NCBI RefSeq assembly: GCF_000717175.1
Contig: NZ_JNYD01000003.1
Coordinates: forward strand, 682,001-746,000
DNA from: Pseudonocardia autotrophica
GTDB taxonomy: Bacteria; Actinomycetota; Actinomycetes; Mycobacteriales; Pseudonocardiaceae
DNA: 64,000 nucleotides
Direction of reading: 5' to 3'
Part shown: piece by piece, positions 36,677-46,612 of the stretch
How the letters are laid out: the number at the start of each line of letters is the position of its first letter
Position numbering within the stretch: the first letter of the stretch is position 1
The notes under the pieces: model-generated
What the model was told of the DNA's origin: nothing
What the model saw: only the letters and a program-made list of their open reading frames with translations
The model's database searches: none
Program-made: the position numbers and the translations under genes

Positions 36677-37598
36677 CCTCCGCCAGCTCCCGGTCCCCGA
36701 CGGCCTCGACGGGATGCGGGTCGACGCCGGCCTGTCCCGGCTGCTGGGCCTGTCCCGGACCGTCGTCGCCACCCTCGCCGAGGACGGGATGATCGCGCTC
36801 GACGGGCGCGCCGCCGGCAAGTCGGACCGGCTCACCGCCGGCAGCTGGCTCGAGGTCGAGCTGCCCGAGTCCGAGGTTCCGGCGGTCATCACCGCGCCAC
36901 CGGAGCTGGTGGGCGGCATGACGGTGCTGTACGAGGACGACGACATCGCCGTCGTCGACAAGCCCGTGGGCGTCGCCGCGCACCCCAGCCCGGGCTGGAC
37001 CGGGCCCACGGTCGTCGGCGGGCTGGCCGCGCTCGGCGTGCGGGTGTCGACCTCCGGGGCGGCCGAGCGGCAGGGCGTGGTGCACCGGCTCGACGTCGGC
37101 ACCACCGGCGTGATGGTCGTCGCCAAGTCCGAGCACGCCTACTCCGTGCTGAAGCGGGCGTTCAAGGAGCGCACGGTCGAGAAGCGCTACCACGCGATCG
37201 TGCAGGGCCACCCCGACCCGACCAGCGGCACCATCGACGCGCCCATCGACCGGCACCCCAAGCACGACTACAAGTTCGCGGTGGTGGCCGGCGGCAGGCC
37301 GAGCGTCACGCACTACGACACGATCGAGGCGTTCCGCGCCGCGTCGCTGCTCGACGTGCACCTCGAGACCGGGCGCACGCACCAGATCCGGGTGCACTTC
37401 TCCGCGCTGCGGCATCCGTGCGTCGGGGACCTGACCTACGGCGCCGACCCCACGCTCGCCAAGCGGCTGGGGCTGCAGCGGCAGTGGCTGCACGCCCGCT
37501 CGCTGGGCTTCGAGCACCCGGCCGACGGGCGGTGGGTCGAGTTCACGAGCGAGTACCCGCCCGACCTCGCCCGGGCGCTCGAGCGGCTGCGTGACTGA
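36669..37598 (+). CDS. rluD: RluA/RluD-family 23S rRNA pseudouridine synthase
   Basis: RluD-like pseudouridine synthase of 309 residues. An N-terminal S4 RNA-binding domain ([15 protein letters not shown] ... DGRAAGKSD) precedes the catalytic domain with D142 in [22 protein letters not shown] and [24 protein letters not shown] are family motifs. The target uridines are inferred from the family. It is translationally coupled to lspA by overlap, an arrangement common in bacteria. The following gene overlaps its end. Confidence 0.92.
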   Translation: MSDLRQLPVPDGLDGMRVDAGLSRLLGLSRTVVATLAEDGMIALDGRAAGKSDRLTAGSWLEVELPESEVPAVITAPPELVGGMTVLYEDDDIAVVDKPVGVAAHPSPGWTGPTVVGGLAALGVRVSTSGAAERQGVVHRLDVGTTGVMVVAKSEHAYSVLKRAFKERTVEKRYHAIVQGHPDPTSGTIDAPIDRHPKHDYKFAVVAGGRPSVTHYDTIEAFRAASLLDVHLETGRTHQIRVHFSALRHPCVGDLTYGADPTLAKRLGLQRQWLHARSLGFEHPADGRWVEFTSEYPPDLARALERLRD

Positions 37599-38316
37599 GC
37601 CTCCGGACCCCGACTCCCACGACGAGGGCGGTCTGCTGACCCGTCGGGGGCGCCGCTGGCTGATCGTGGTCTGCGTGCTCGGGGTGCTGGTCGCCGTCGG
37701 GTACGCGGCGGCGCAGGCGCGGTCGTCCTCCGCCGGGCGAGGGCCCGCGGTCGCGCAGGGCCAGGTGCGGCTCGGGCCCGACCCGGGCGAGGCCGTGCCG
37801 GACTATCTCGCCCAGCTGCCCGCCACCCTGCCCGCGCCGGGGGAGCGTGCGCCCGCGCTGGTGCAGCTCGACCGGGAGCTCACCACGGACGCCGCGGCCG
37901 CGCTGGCCGGGTCCGCCAGCCCGGCCGAGGTGGTGTTCCGGGTGCCGATCCCGCGGGTGCAGACCGCCCTGCGCTTCGAGATCCTCCCCGCCGCAGCCCC
38001 GGTCGCGGCCGCCCTGGACACCGCCCGGCAGCGCGCGGGGCACGCCGCGGAGGCCGACGCCTCCCGGCTCACGGACCGCCCCGCCGCCGTCGCGCGGGCG
38101 GAGGCGGCGGCGTACGCGGGGCCGTGCGCCTGCGTGGTGGCGCTGGTGGTCTCGGCCGACCGGGCCGGGCTGGAGGCGCTCGCCGGGACGCCCGGGGTGC
38201 GGGCGGTGGAGGCCGCGCCGGTGGGGGTCACGCTGCCCGAGCTCGCCCTCTCCCCGCTCCTCCCGGAACAGACCACCGCCGCCACCCCCCTCCCGGACGA
38301 CGGCCCCGTCCCCTGA
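37591..38316 (+). CDS. single-pass membrane protein of unknown function
   Basis: 241 residues, not recognised. It has a cytoplasmic tail of about 23 residues, one membrane helix ([19 protein letters not shown], about 24-43) and an extracytoplasmic Ala-rich domain. That domain contains a lone CAC pair near residue 174 and ends in PLPDDGPVP. The GTG start overlaps the rluD stop region by 8 bases, so it is coupled to rluD. No catalytic motif is evident. Confidence 0.7.
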   Translation: MTEPPDPDSHDEGGLLTRRGRRWLIVVCVLGVLVAVGYAAAQARSSSAGRGPAVAQGQVRLGPDPGEAVPDYLAQLPATLPAPGERAPALVQLDRELTTDAAAALAGSASPAEVVFRVPIPRVQTALRFEILPAAAPVAAALDTARQRAGHAAEADASRLTDRPAAVARAEAAAYAGPCACVVALVVSADRAGLEALAGTPGVRAVEAAPVGVTLPELALSPLLPEQTTAATPLPDDGPVP

Positions 38317-38699
38317 CCGTCTTCGGGGCGGACCCTCGGCTGGGGAAGATGCGTCGAGGTGGCGGCACACCCACTCCTGTCGCCGCACACCTGTTGCTGA
38401 CCCCTCGCACACCCTGCGAGCAGGTCGTACATCGTCTCGACCGGCTCCCACACCTCGTCCGGCGCGGCACCTCTGGTCGACCGGGTGTGCGACTGCTCCC
38501 GCGGGTGTGGGCGGGCGTCGAAACGGGTGTGCGGCCCGCTCGACTCAGCGCGCCTTCGCCTGGGGTGCGCGCCCCTGAGGACCTGTTCGGCGCGTCCGTG
38601 GTGGGGCGGGCGGCCCCGGGAAAGGTCGGGGTGACCCCCGGGTCGGCTCGGTGGATCACCGGATTACCGCGGAGCCGCCGCGCTGCGAGCGTTGATCAC
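38317..38699. other. intergenic region with GGTGTG-motif cluster
   Basis: About 380 bases without a supported gene. CACACC occurs at 38366, 38386, 38408 and 38449, then GGTGTG (its complement) at 38484, 38504 and 38526. The seven motifs are thus arranged as two opposed groups, possibly a protein-binding region. No clear -10 box before the next gene. Confidence 0.45.
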
Positions 38700-39680
38700 G
38701 TGAGCGAGCGGGGGAGCGAGGCGGGTGCGGCGGCGGTGGCCGCACCCACCACCATGATCGCGTCGGCGCAGGCGGCATCGGCTCCGGCGACCTGCGGGAC
38801 GGTCGTCGGAACACCGGCGGGTGCGCCACCGACGGCACCGCCACCTATCGCACCGCCACCTATCGCACCGCCACCTATCGCACCGCCACCTATCGCACCG
38901 CCGCCGATCGCCCCGACCTCGGTCGCGGCGCTGCCACCTGCACCGGCCCTGCCGTCTCCGATTCCGCCACGTGCGAGCGCAGCGCTGCCGTCGACCTCGA
39001 CGGCGCGGCCCTCGACCGCAGCACGGACGACGGGCACTCCGCCTCCACACACCGGCCGCACCCTCACCCTCCCTGCCGTGCTGGTGGCGGCGGGGGTGGC
39101 GGTGGCGGCATGGGCGGTTCTCGTGCTGCACGTCGCGGGAGCCCTGCACGACCCGCCCGTGGACCCGCTGGTGCACACGGTCAGCGACTACGTCCTGCTG
39201 CCGGGCGGGCACCTGGTGCTCGCGATCGCGGCGGCGGCGCTGGCCCTCGGCGCGACGGTGCTGGCGGTCGCGGCCCGCAGGGCCGGGGGATCGCGGGCCG
39301 CGGTCGGCCTCCTCGGCAGCTGGGCGGGGGCGATGGTGGTCGCCGGGGTCGTCCCGACGAACCTGCCGGGCACCCCGCCGGACCTCGCCGCGGCCGTGCA
39401 CCGCTACGCCGGGGCGTGGATCTTCGCCGTCCTGCCGGTCGCGGTGCTGCTCCTCGCCGGCGGACCCGCGGTCCGGGCCGCCGCGCGCCGCCGGGTCGTC
39501 GCGCCGGCGCTCCTGACCGCCGCCCTGTCGGGGGCGTTCCTCCTCGCCCATCTGCCGATCGTCGTCGCGGGTTCACCCGCATTTCCCCTGCTGGGTGGGG
39601 TGGAGCGGGTTCTGTACGGGGCGGTGACCGCGCTGCTGATCACGACCGCCCGCGCCCTGCGCCCGGGGACCGCCCGATGA
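38700..39680 (+). CDS. DUF998-like polytopic membrane protein with repeat-rich N-terminus
   Basis: 326 residues. The first 125 are Ala/Pro/Thr-rich and include five IAPPP repeats from a 15-base tandem repeat. Six hydrophobic helices then form a DUF998-type membrane domain containing VHTVSDYVLLPGGHLVLAI and GVVPTNLPGTPPDLAAAVHRYAG. The function is unknown. The true start is uncertain: GTG 38700 is chosen, but the conserved part begins near residue 120. It is coupled to the next gene by ATGA. Confidence 0.7.
   Translation: MSERGSEAGAAAVAAPTTMIASAQAASAPATCGTVVGTPAGAPPTAPPPIAPPPIAPPPIAPPPIAPPPIAPTSVAALPPAPALPSPIPPRASAALPSTSTARPSTAARTTGTPPPHTGRTLTLPAVLVAAGVAVAAWAVLVLHVAGALHDPPVDPLVHTVSDYVLLPGGHLVLAIAAAALALGATVLAVAARRAGGSRAAVGLLGSWAGAMVVAGVVPTNLPGTPPDLAAAVHRYAGAWIFAVLPVAVLLLAGGPAVRAAARRRVVAPALLTAALSGAFLLAHLPIVVAGSPAFPLLGGVERVLYGAVTALLITTARALRPGTAR
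38836..38910 (+). repeat. 15-base tandem repeat
   Basis: Five CACCGCCACCTATCG units, the last with two changes, in the presumed N-terminal linker of the DUF998-like protein. Confidence 0.95.
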
Positions 39681-40561
39681 CCGCGCTCGCGCTGCTCCTC
39701 GCCGTCGTGGGCGCGGTCTGCTTCGCCGGGGCCGCCGTCCTGCAGCACGGGGCGATCACGAGCCGGGTCGACCTCCGGGAGCTCCTCGCCCGTCCGCGCT
39801 GGCTCGCCGGAGCCGGGCTGGCCGTCGCCGGCGCGGGCCTGCACGCCGTCGCGCTGGTCCTCGCGCCGGTGAGCGTCGTGCAGCCGATCGGGGTCCTCGC
39901 CGTCCCGCTCGCGGTGGGTCTCAGCCTGCGGAACCGCAGGCCTCCCGGCCGGGTCGTCGCCGGTGCGGCCCTGTGCGTGGCCGGGGTCGCGCTCGTCGTC
40001 CGGACGGCGGCCGCGGCGACCCCGGACGCCCCCGCCGACCTCGGGCGGTTCCTCCTGGTCTCCTGCACCGCCGCGGCGGCCGCCGGCCTCGGGCTCGCGG
40101 TCCTCGCGGCCCGGACGACCGGCCGGGTCCGGTGCGTCTCCTGCGCCGCGGCGGGCGCCGTGGCGTTCGGCCTGGTCTCCGCCCTGCTGCGGGCGGTCTC
40201 GGTGCAGATCGCGACCGCGGACGTCGGGACGCTCCTCGGTGCGGCCGCCGCCCTGGCCGTCGCGCTCGCCGCGGGCGGCTGGCTCGTGCAGCAGGGCTTC
40301 GCCTCCGGCCCGCCGGCGGTCGTCGTGGCCGCGCTGACCGTCGTCGACCCGCTCATGGCCACCGGGCTCGGGGCCGGCCTGCTCGGCGAGGCAGGCGGGC
40401 TCGGCCCCGCCGGCGTGGCCTTCCTCCTGGGCGCCGGCGCGGTCGCGGCCGCCGGCGTGGCCCTGCTCGCCCGGCACCACCCCGACGCCGCCCGGCACCC
40501 GTCCAGCCGGCACCAGAACCGAAGCCACCAGCCCTCCACCCCGAGAGAGGTACCGACGTGA
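39677..40561 (+). CDS. DMT-superfamily (EamA/NIPA-like) transporter
   Basis: Integral membrane protein of 294 residues with about nine to ten short helices and internal two-fold character, as in drug/metabolite transporters. SVVQPIGVLAVPLAVGLSLRNRR in the first half and VVAALTVVDPLMATGLGAGLLGE in the second are the paired DMT-like segments. The substrate is unknown. It overlaps the preceding gene (ATGA) and the following glycosyltransferase (GTGA). The three genes are therefore one coupled operon, perhaps for a surface glycan or lipid. Confidence 0.75.
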   Translation: MTALALLLAVVGAVCFAGAAVLQHGAITSRVDLRELLARPRWLAGAGLAVAGAGLHAVALVLAPVSVVQPIGVLAVPLAVGLSLRNRRPPGRVVAGAALCVAGVALVVRTAAAATPDAPADLGRFLLVSCTAAAAAGLGLAVLAARTTGRVRCVSCAAAGAVAFGLVSALLRAVSVQIATADVGTLLGAAAALAVALAAGGWLVQQGFASGPPAVVVAALTVVDPLMATGLGAGLLGEAGGLGPAGVAFLLGAGAVAAAGVALLARHHPDAARHPSSRHQNRSHQPSTPREVPT

Positions 40562-41721
40562 GGATCCTGCTCGGCGCCGACACCTTCGCGCCCGACGTCA
40601 ACGGCGCGGCCCGGTTCGCCGAACGCCTGGCCACCGGCCTGGCCGGCCGCGGTCACGAGGTCCACGTGGCCGCGCCGTCGCCGGACGGCCCGCCCGCGGT
40701 GCACCGCTTCGGCGGCACCGACGGGGAGGTGACCGTCCACCGCGTGCGCTCGCACCGCTACCCGCTGCACGAGAACTTCCGCGTGTGCCTGCCGTGGGTG
40801 GCGGGCCCGGCGGCGGCGACCGTGCTCGCGGAGGTGGAACCGGACGTCGTGCACGTGCAGGCGCACTTCTCGGTCGGACGCGGGCTGGCGGCGGCCGCGT
40901 CGGGGACCGGGCGCCCGCTCGTCGCGACCAACCACTTCATGCCGGAGAACCTGGTCGCGCACGCCCGGGTCCCCGCCGTGCTGCACCGGGCCGCGGCCCG
41001 GCTGGCGTGGCGGGACGTCCGCCGGGTGTTCGGGCGCGCCGACGCCCTGACCGCGCCCACGCCCCGCGCCGTCGAGCTGCTGACGCGCTCGACCGGGCTC
41101 CCGGCCACCGCGATCTCCTGCGGCGTCGACGCGGCCCGCTACGCCGGCGGCCGCGAGGACCCGACCCCGACGATCCTCTTCGTCGGGCGCCTCGACCAGG
41201 AGAAACGCGTCGACGAGCTGCTCCGGGCCACCGCCCGGCTGGCCCCGCCTGTCCGGCTCGAGATCGTCGGCGACGGGTCCGAGCGGGCCGCGTGGCAGCG
41301 GCTGGCGGCGGAGCTGGGCCTCGGGGACCGGGTGGTGTTCCACGGGTTCGTCGACGAGGAGACCCTGCTCGCGGCCTACCGGCGCTGCGCCGTGTTCTGC
41401 ATGCCCGGTGTGGCCGAGCTGCAGAGCCTGGTCACGCTGGAGGCGATGGCGGCGGGCAAGCCGGTGGTCGCGGCCGACGCGATGGCGCTGCCGCACCTGG
41501 TCCGGCCCGGGCGGACCGGCTGGCTCTTCCCGCCGGGCGACGTCGACGTCCTCACCTCGGTCCTGGCCGCGCTGCTGCGCGACCCGGCGGCGCGGCGGCG
41601 GATGGGTGCGGCGGCCCGCGAGCTGGTGGCCGGGCACGCCCTCGACGCCACGCTCGACGCCTTCGAGGGGGTCTACGACCGGGTCGCGGCCCGGCCCGCC
41701 GCACCTGCCCTCGCGGCCTGA
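40558..41721 (+). CDS. GT4-family glycosyltransferase
   Basis: GT-B fold glycosyltransferase of 387 residues. The acceptor-side N-terminus reads LLGADTFAPDVNGAARFAERLA, typical of mannosyltransferases of the PimB/MgtA type. The donor-side motifs FVGRLDQEKRVDELL, GDGSERAAW and the E-x7-E region SLVTLEAMAAGKPVVA are present, although the first glutamate of the E-x7-E pair is a serine here. Donor and acceptor are unknown; GDP-mannose or UDP-sugar onto a phospholipid is plausible. GTG 40558 has GAGAGAGG upstream and overlaps the transporter stop. Confidence 0.85.
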   Translation: MRILLGADTFAPDVNGAARFAERLATGLAGRGHEVHVAAPSPDGPPAVHRFGGTDGEVTVHRVRSHRYPLHENFRVCLPWVAGPAAATVLAEVEPDVVHVQAHFSVGRGLAAAASGTGRPLVATNHFMPENLVAHARVPAVLHRAAARLAWRDVRRVFGRADALTAPTPRAVELLTRSTGLPATAISCGVDAARYAGGREDPTPTILFVGRLDQEKRVDELLRATARLAPPVRLEIVGDGSERAAWQRLAAELGLGDRVVFHGFVDEETLLAAYRRCAVFCMPGVAELQSLVTLEAMAAGKPVVAADAMALPHLVRPGRTGWLFPPGDVDVLTSVLAALLRDPAARRRMGAAARELVAGHALDATLDAFEGVYDRVAARPAAPALAA

Positions 41722-42023
41722 GCCGGGCCGCGACACGCCCGGCGGGAGGCGACGCGCCGGGACCTCGACACGCCTCGACGCGGTGAGCTGCGGGTTCGCG
41801 ACGGGCCCGGCGGCGGTCACGGAACTGTCGGTGGCCGGGGCTAGTCTGGCCGCACCCCCGGACCCGGGGACCCGACATCCGCCGGCACCGCACGGGCCAC
41901 CGCCCGGTCGCCGGCCGTGCACCCGGACGCCGTACCCCGAGGGCGGCCGGGCGGCCGCCGTCGGGGCCCGCGGGTCCGCCGCACCACCCGCGCGCGAGCG
42001 CGTGAAGGGAGTCTCGACGACCC
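41722..42023 (+). promoter_or_regulatory. dnaE1 upstream region
   Basis: 302 bases without a gene. The -10 candidate TAGTCT (41842-41847) would give a GC-rich leader of about 170 bases. AAGGGAG (42004-42010) is the probable ribosome site, somewhat far from the ATG. Confidence 0.45.
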
Positions 42024-45000
42024 ATGGCCCCGGCGAGCGGGAACAGCAGGGACTCCTTCGTCCACCTCCACACGCACACCGAGTTCTCCATGCTCGACGG
42101 TGCGGCCCGACTCGACGACCTGTTCAAGGAAGCCGCGCGGATGGAGATGCCCGCGCTGGCGATGACGGACCACGGGAACGTCTACGGGGCGTACGAGTTC
42201 TGGAAGAAGGCCAACGCGGCCGGGGTCAAGCCGATCATCGGCATGGAGGGCTACCTCTCCCCGGGCTCGCGGCACGAGCGCAAGCGCGCCACCCTCGGCG
42301 GCCAGACGGTCAGCGACGACAACCCGGGTGAGATGTACACCCACATGACGCTGCTGGCCGAGAACACCGAGGGGATGCACAACCTCTTCCGGCTCTCCAG
42401 CCTGGCCAGCCTCGAGGGCTACTACTACAAGCCCCGCATGGACCGGGAGCTGCTGGAGACCTACGGCAAGGGGATCATCGCCACCACCGGCTGTCCGTCC
42501 GGCGAGGTGGCCCGCCTGCTGCAGCAGGACCGCTTCGACGACGCGTGCCAGGCCGCGTCGGACTACCGGGACATCTTCGGCAAGGACAACTTCTTCTGCG
42601 AGTTGATGGACCACGGGATCGAGATCGAGAAGCGGGTCCAGGAGGACCTCTTCGCGCTGAAGAAGAAGCTCGACCTCCCCGGCGTCGCCACCAACGACCT
42701 GCACTACACCTACCCGGACGACACGAAGCCGCACGAGGTGCTGCTCTGCGTGCAGACGGGCAAGACCCTCGCCGACCCGAACCGCTTCAAGTTCGACGCG
42801 CAGGACTTCTACCTCAAGTCCGCCGCCGAGATGCGGGCCCAGTGGGACCCGATCCACCCCGAGGCCTGCGACAACACGCTCGCCATCGCCGAGCGGGTCG
42901 ACGTGTCGTTCGCCAGCCAGGACCTCATGCCGCGCGCCCCCGTCCCGGAGGGCGAGACCGAGGAGTCGTGGCTGATCAAGGAGGTCGAGCGGGGCCTGCA
43001 CAAGCGGTTCCCGAACGGCGTCACCGAGCAGTACCGCCGGCAGGCGGAGTACGAGCTCGGCGTGATCATCCAGATGGGCTTCCCCGGCTACTTCCTGGTG
43101 ACCGCGGACCTCATTCAGTACGCGAAGTCCGTCGGCATCCGCTGCGGCCCCGGCCGTGGCTCCGCGGCGGGCTCGCTGATCGCCTACGCGCTGGAGATCA
43201 CCGACCTCGACCCGATCCGGCACAAGCTGATCTTCGAGCGGTTCCTCAACCCCGAGCGCATCTCCATGCCGGACATCGACATGGACTTCGACGAGCGCCG
43301 GCGCGGCGAGATGATCCGCTACACCACGGAGAAGTACGGCGAGGACCGGATCGCCCAGATCATCACGTACTCCACGATCAAGGCGAAGGCCGCGATCAAG
43401 GACTCCGCGCGCGTGCTGTTCGGCCAGCCCGGCTACTCCGTGGCGGACCGGATCTCCAAGGCCATGCCGCCCGCCGTCATGGGCAAGGACATCCCGCTGT
43501 CCGGGATCTTCGACCCGAGCCACAAGCGGTACTCGGAGGCCACGGAGGTCCGTGCGCTCTACGAGGCGGACGCGCAGGTCCGCGAGATCGTCGACACCGC
43601 GCGCGGCCTCGAGGGCCTGAAGCGGCAGTGGGGCGTGCACGCCGCCGGCGTGATCATGTCGAGCAAGCCGCTGATCGACGTCATCCCGATCCAGCGCCGC
43701 GAGGCCGACGGCGCGATCATCACGCAGTTCGACATGGGCGTCTGCGAGACGCTCGGGCTGCTGAAGATGGACTTCCTCGGCCTGCGCAACCTCACGATCA
43801 TCGACGACGCGCTGGAGAACATCGAGCTCAACGGCAAGCCGAAGCTCGAGATCGAGACCGTCGAGCTGGACGACCCGAAGACCTACGACCTGCTCGCCCG
43901 GGGTGACACGCTCGGCGTGTTCCAGCTGGACGGTGGGCCGATGCGGGACCTGCTGCGCCGGATGGCGCCCACGGAGTTCGACGACATCTCCGCCGTCGGC
44001 GCGCTCTACCGGCCGGGTCCGATGGGCGCGAACGCGCACAACGACTACGCCGACCGCAAGAACGGGCGGCAGGACGTCACGCCCATCCACCCGGAGCTGG
44101 CGGAGCCCCTCAAGGACATCCTCGGCGAGACCTACGGCCTGATCGTCTACCAGGAACAGGTCATGGCGATCGCCCAGAAGCTCGCGGGCTACTCGCTCGG
44201 CAAGGCGGACCTGCTCCGCCGCGCGATGGGCAAGAAGAAGAAGGAGATCCTGGACAAGGAGTACGCCGGCTTCGCCCAGGGGATGAAGGACCACGGCTAC
44301 TCCGAGAACGCGGTCAAGACCCTCTGGGACATCCTGCTGCCCTTCTCCGACTACGCCTTCAACCGCGCGCACTCCGCCGCGTACGGCGTGGTCTCCTACT
44401 GGACCGCCTACCTCAAGGCGAACTACCCGGCCGAGTACATGGCCGCGGTGCTCACCTCGGTCCGGGACGACAAGGACAAGGCCGCGGTCTACCTGGCCGA
44501 GTGCCGCCGGATGGGGATCAAGGTCCTCGCGCCGGACGTCAACGAGTCGGTCCGCAACTTCGCCCCGGTCGGGGACGACATCCGGTTCGGCCTCGGCGCG
44601 ATCCGCAACGTCGGCTACAACGTCGTCGACGCGATCGTCGCCGCGCGCAAGGAGAAGGGCGACTTCACCGACTTCTCCGACTTCCTGCGCAAGGTCGACG
44701 CGGTGGTCTGCAACAAGAAGGTCATCGAGTCGCTGATCAAGGCCGGCGCGTTCGACTCGCTCGGCCACTCGCGCAAGGGCCTGCTGCTCGTCCACGCGGA
44801 CGCGATCGACGCGATCATGAGCAGCAAGAAGGCCGCGTCGATGGGCCAGTTCGATCTCTTCGGCTCGCTCGACGGCTCGGGCGACGAGGACTCGGACATC
44901 GGCGGCATCTTCGACGTCAAGGTGCCCGAGGACGAGTGGGACACCAAGCACAAGCTCGCCGTCGAGCGGGAGATGCTGGGCCTCTACGTCTCCGGCCACC

Positions 45001-45575
45001 CGCTCGACGGCGTCGAGCAGGCCCTCTCCGCCAAGGCCGACACCCCGATCCAGTCCATCCTCGAGGGCACGATCGGCGAGGGCGCGCAGGTCACCGTCGG
45101 CGGCATCCTCACCAACGTCAACCGCCGGGTGAACAAGAACGGCGAGCCCTGGGCGTCGGCCCAGATCGAGGACCTCGCCGGTGGCATCGAGGTGCTGTTC
45201 TTCCCGCGGGCCTACCAGGTGGTGGGCGTCGACGTGGCGGAGGACGCGATCGTGCTGGTCAAGGCCCGGGTGAACAAGCGGGACGACCGGGTTTCCCTGA
45301 TCGCCAACGACCTCGCCGTCCCCGAGCTGCAGGCCGCCGGCGAGGCGGGGCTGCCGGTGAAGGTCAGCCTGCGCACCGAGCTGTGCACCCCGGAGCGGGT
45401 CGCGCAGCTCAAGGAGGTGCTCACCCACCACCCGGGCACCTCGGAGGTGCACCTGGCGCTGGTCTACGGCACCAAGATCACGCACTGGAAGCTCGCCGAC
45501 ACCCTCAAGGTCACCAACACCCCCGCGCTGATGGGCGACCTCAAGGCCCTCCTGGGCCCCGGCTGCCTCGGCTGA
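42024..45575 (+). CDS. dnaE1: DNA polymerase III alpha subunit DnaE1
   Basis: Replicative polymerase; 1183 residues, essentially the mycobacterial DnaE1 length. The PHP domain begins [14 protein letters not shown] and retains the metal-binding residues used for actinobacterial proofreading (TDHGN, GCPSGE, NDLHY). The palm has GRGSAAGS and the catalytic PDIDMDFD (about residues 416-423). The thumb/fingers carry RRAMGKKK, followed by [11 protein letters not shown] tandem HhH region, a beta-clamp-binding QFDLFG and an OB-fold domain end the protein. A terminator follows. Confidence 0.97.
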   Translation: MAPASGNSRDSFVHLHTHTEFSMLDGAARLDDLFKEAARMEMPALAMTDHGNVYGAYEFWKKANAAGVKPIIGMEGYLSPGSRHERKRATLGGQTVSDDNPGEMYTHMTLLAENTEGMHNLFRLSSLASLEGYYYKPRMDRELLETYGKGIIATTGCPSGEVARLLQQDRFDDACQAASDYRDIFGKDNFFCELMDHGIEIEKRVQEDLFALKKKLDLPGVATNDLHYTYPDDTKPHEVLLCVQTGKTLADPNRFKFDAQDFYLKSAAEMRAQWDPIHPEACDNTLAIAERVDVSFASQDLMPRAPVPEGETEESWLIKEVERGLHKRFPNGVTEQYRRQAEYELGVIIQMGFPGYFLVTADLIQYAKSVGIRCGPGRGSAAGSLIAYALEITDLDPIRHKLIFERFLNPERISMPDIDMDFDERRRGEMIRYTTEKYGEDRIAQIITYSTIKAKAAIKDSARVLFGQPGYSVADRISKAMPPAVMGKDIPLSGIFDPSHKRYSEATEVRALYEADAQVREIVDTARGLEGLKRQWGVHAAGVIMSSKPLIDVIPIQRREADGAIITQFDMGVCETLGLLKMDFLGLRNLTIIDDALENIELNGKPKLEIETVELDDPKTYDLLARGDTLGVFQLDGGPMRDLLRRMAPTEFDDISAVGALYRPGPMGANAHNDYADRKNGRQDVTPIHPELAEPLKDILGETYGLIVYQEQVMAIAQKLAGYSLGKADLLRRAMGKKKKEILDKEYAGFAQGMKDHGYSENAVKTLWDILLPFSDYAFNRAHSAAYGVVSYWTAYLKANYPAEYMAAVLTSVRDDKDKAAVYLAECRRMGIKVLAPDVNESVRNFAPVGDDIRFGLGAIRNVGYNVVDAIVAARKEKGDFTDFSDFLRKVDAVVCNKKVIESLIKAGAFDSLGHSRKGLLLVHADAIDAIMSSKKAASMGQFDLFGSLDGSGDEDSDIGGIFDVKVPEDEWDTKHKLAVEREMLGLYVSGHPLDGVEQALSAKADTPIQSILEGTIGEGAQVTVGGILTNVNRRVNKNGEPWASAQIEDLAGGIEVLFFPRAYQVVGVDVAEDAIVLVKARVNKRDDRVSLIANDLAVPELQAAGEAGLPVKVSLRTELCTPERVAQLKEVLTHHPGTSEVHLALVYGTKITHWKLADTLKVTNTPALMGDLKALLGPGCLG

Positions 45576-45590
45576 GCCGAGCCCGACCAG

Positions 45591-45639
45591 CACGAACGGC
45601 GCTCTCGCTCGCCTCTAGTGAGCGAGACCGCCGTTCGTG
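45591..45639. terminator. hairpin terminator between dnaE1 and PaaX gene
   Basis: 20-bp stem with one mismatch (arms 45591-45610 and 45620-45639) and a 9-base loop between two convergent genes. It begins with CACGAACGGCG, shared with the terminator at 29835. Confidence 0.75.
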
Positions 45640-45644
45640 TGTGT

Positions 45645-46544
45645 TCAGGCGGCGCGGCTCACGAGCGAGCGCCAGTGCGCCTGGGCCTGCCGCTGCCAGC
45701 GCCTGTGCAGGGTGTCGAAGAGCGCGGCGGCGCGCGTGCCCGCCCACTCCTCGGGCAGCAGCTCGGCGGGGAGCTTGGGGTCGAGGAAGGGGAAGCGGCG
45801 CCAGGCGTGCACGAGCAGGACCTGGTGGGTGAGCACGTCGGCCGGGAGGGCGGGGTCGGCGTCGGCGAACTCGGCCAGGAAGTCCTCGTACTCCCGCTCG
45901 ACGCCGGCGAGGTCCCAGGCCTGCGCCACGACGTCCGCCTGCTCGCCGATCCGGCCGAAGGGGCCGACGAACGAGCTGGTCACGGCCTCGAGGTCGAGGT
46001 CGGCGACCACGTCCGCGACCTCCGCCTCCTTGCCGGGGTCGGGCGAGACCCACACGCCCGGGGCGGGGGAGCCTAGGCCCGCCCAGGCCAGCCGGGTGCG
46101 CAGCCGGTGCCGCAGCTGCCGGCGGGACTCGGGCACGCTGACGAGCAGGACCAGCCAGCGCCCGTCCCACGCCGGGGCGGGGTTGCCGAAGGTGTAGATC
46201 CGCTCGGCGCCCGCGGAGAGCAGGTCGCGGCCGGCGTCGGTGAGCGTCCAGCGCACCCGGCGGCCGGCCCGGTCCGAGCTGACCAGGCCTTCCGCGGCCG
46301 TGCGGGCGAGGGCCTGCCGCGCGGACTTGCTCTCCACCCCGAGCCCGCCCAGGACGTCGATCAGCACCTGGGTCCAGACAGGCTCGTCGCGCGGCAGCAC
46401 GAACTCGCCGAGCAGGGTCAGCAGCAGCGAGCGCGCGCTGGTCTGGCCGAGTCCGCGGCGGCGGGACAGGACCGGATGGGGGCCCTCGAGATCCCCGGCG
46501 TCGGCGCCCCCCGGACCGACGTCCGTGCTGGCTTCGGCGGACAT
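45645..46544 (-). CDS. PaaX-family transcriptional regulator
   Basis: Predicted repressor of 299 residues. An N-terminal winged helix (SARSLLLTLLGEFVLP ... SARQALARTAAEGLV) precedes the PaaX central domain with WDGRWLVLLVSVPESRRQLRHRLR and GLGSPAPGVWVSP, and the C-terminal domain WRRFPFLDPKLPAELLPEEWAG. Classical PaaX senses phenylacetyl-CoA, but no paa genes are visible, so target and ligand are unknown. A TATCCT box 9 bases before the ATG suggests a near-leaderless start. Divergent from bioA with only 68 bases between them, so control of bioA should be considered. Confidence 0.85.
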   Translation of the reverse strand: MSAEASTDVGPGGADAGDLEGPHPVLSRRRGLGQTSARSLLLTLLGEFVLPRDEPVWTQVLIDVLGGLGVESKSARQALARTAAEGLVSSDRAGRRVRWTLTDAGRDLLSAGAERIYTFGNPAPAWDGRWLVLLVSVPESRRQLRHRLRTRLAWAGLGSPAPGVWVSPDPGKEAEVADVVADLDLEAVTSSFVGPFGRIGEQADVVAQAWDLAGVEREYEDFLAEFADADPALPADVLTHQVLLVHAWRRFPFLDPKLPAELLPEEWAGTRAAALFDTLHRRWQRQAQAHWRSLVSRAA

Positions 46545-46600
46545 GGTCGGGTCAGGATAGTGCCCCTCCTCGCCCGCCCCGCGCTCGACGGGCCGGGACG

Positions 46601-46606
46601 TAGGGT
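46601..46606 (+). promoter_or_regulatory. -10 box of bioA, leaderless start
   Basis: TAGGGT ends 6 bases before GTG 46613. The minus-strand TATCCT of the PaaX gene (46559-46554) lies in the same short spacer. Confidence 0.55.
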
Positions 46607-46612
46607 CCCCGT

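Noticed and set aside
38836..38910. CRISPR-like array
   Set aside because: Tandem 15-base units without spacers, inside a reading frame, and no cas genes.
41841..45593. 1250-codon minus-strand open frame opposite dnaE1
   Set aside because: Shadow of dnaE1; no domain or start signal.
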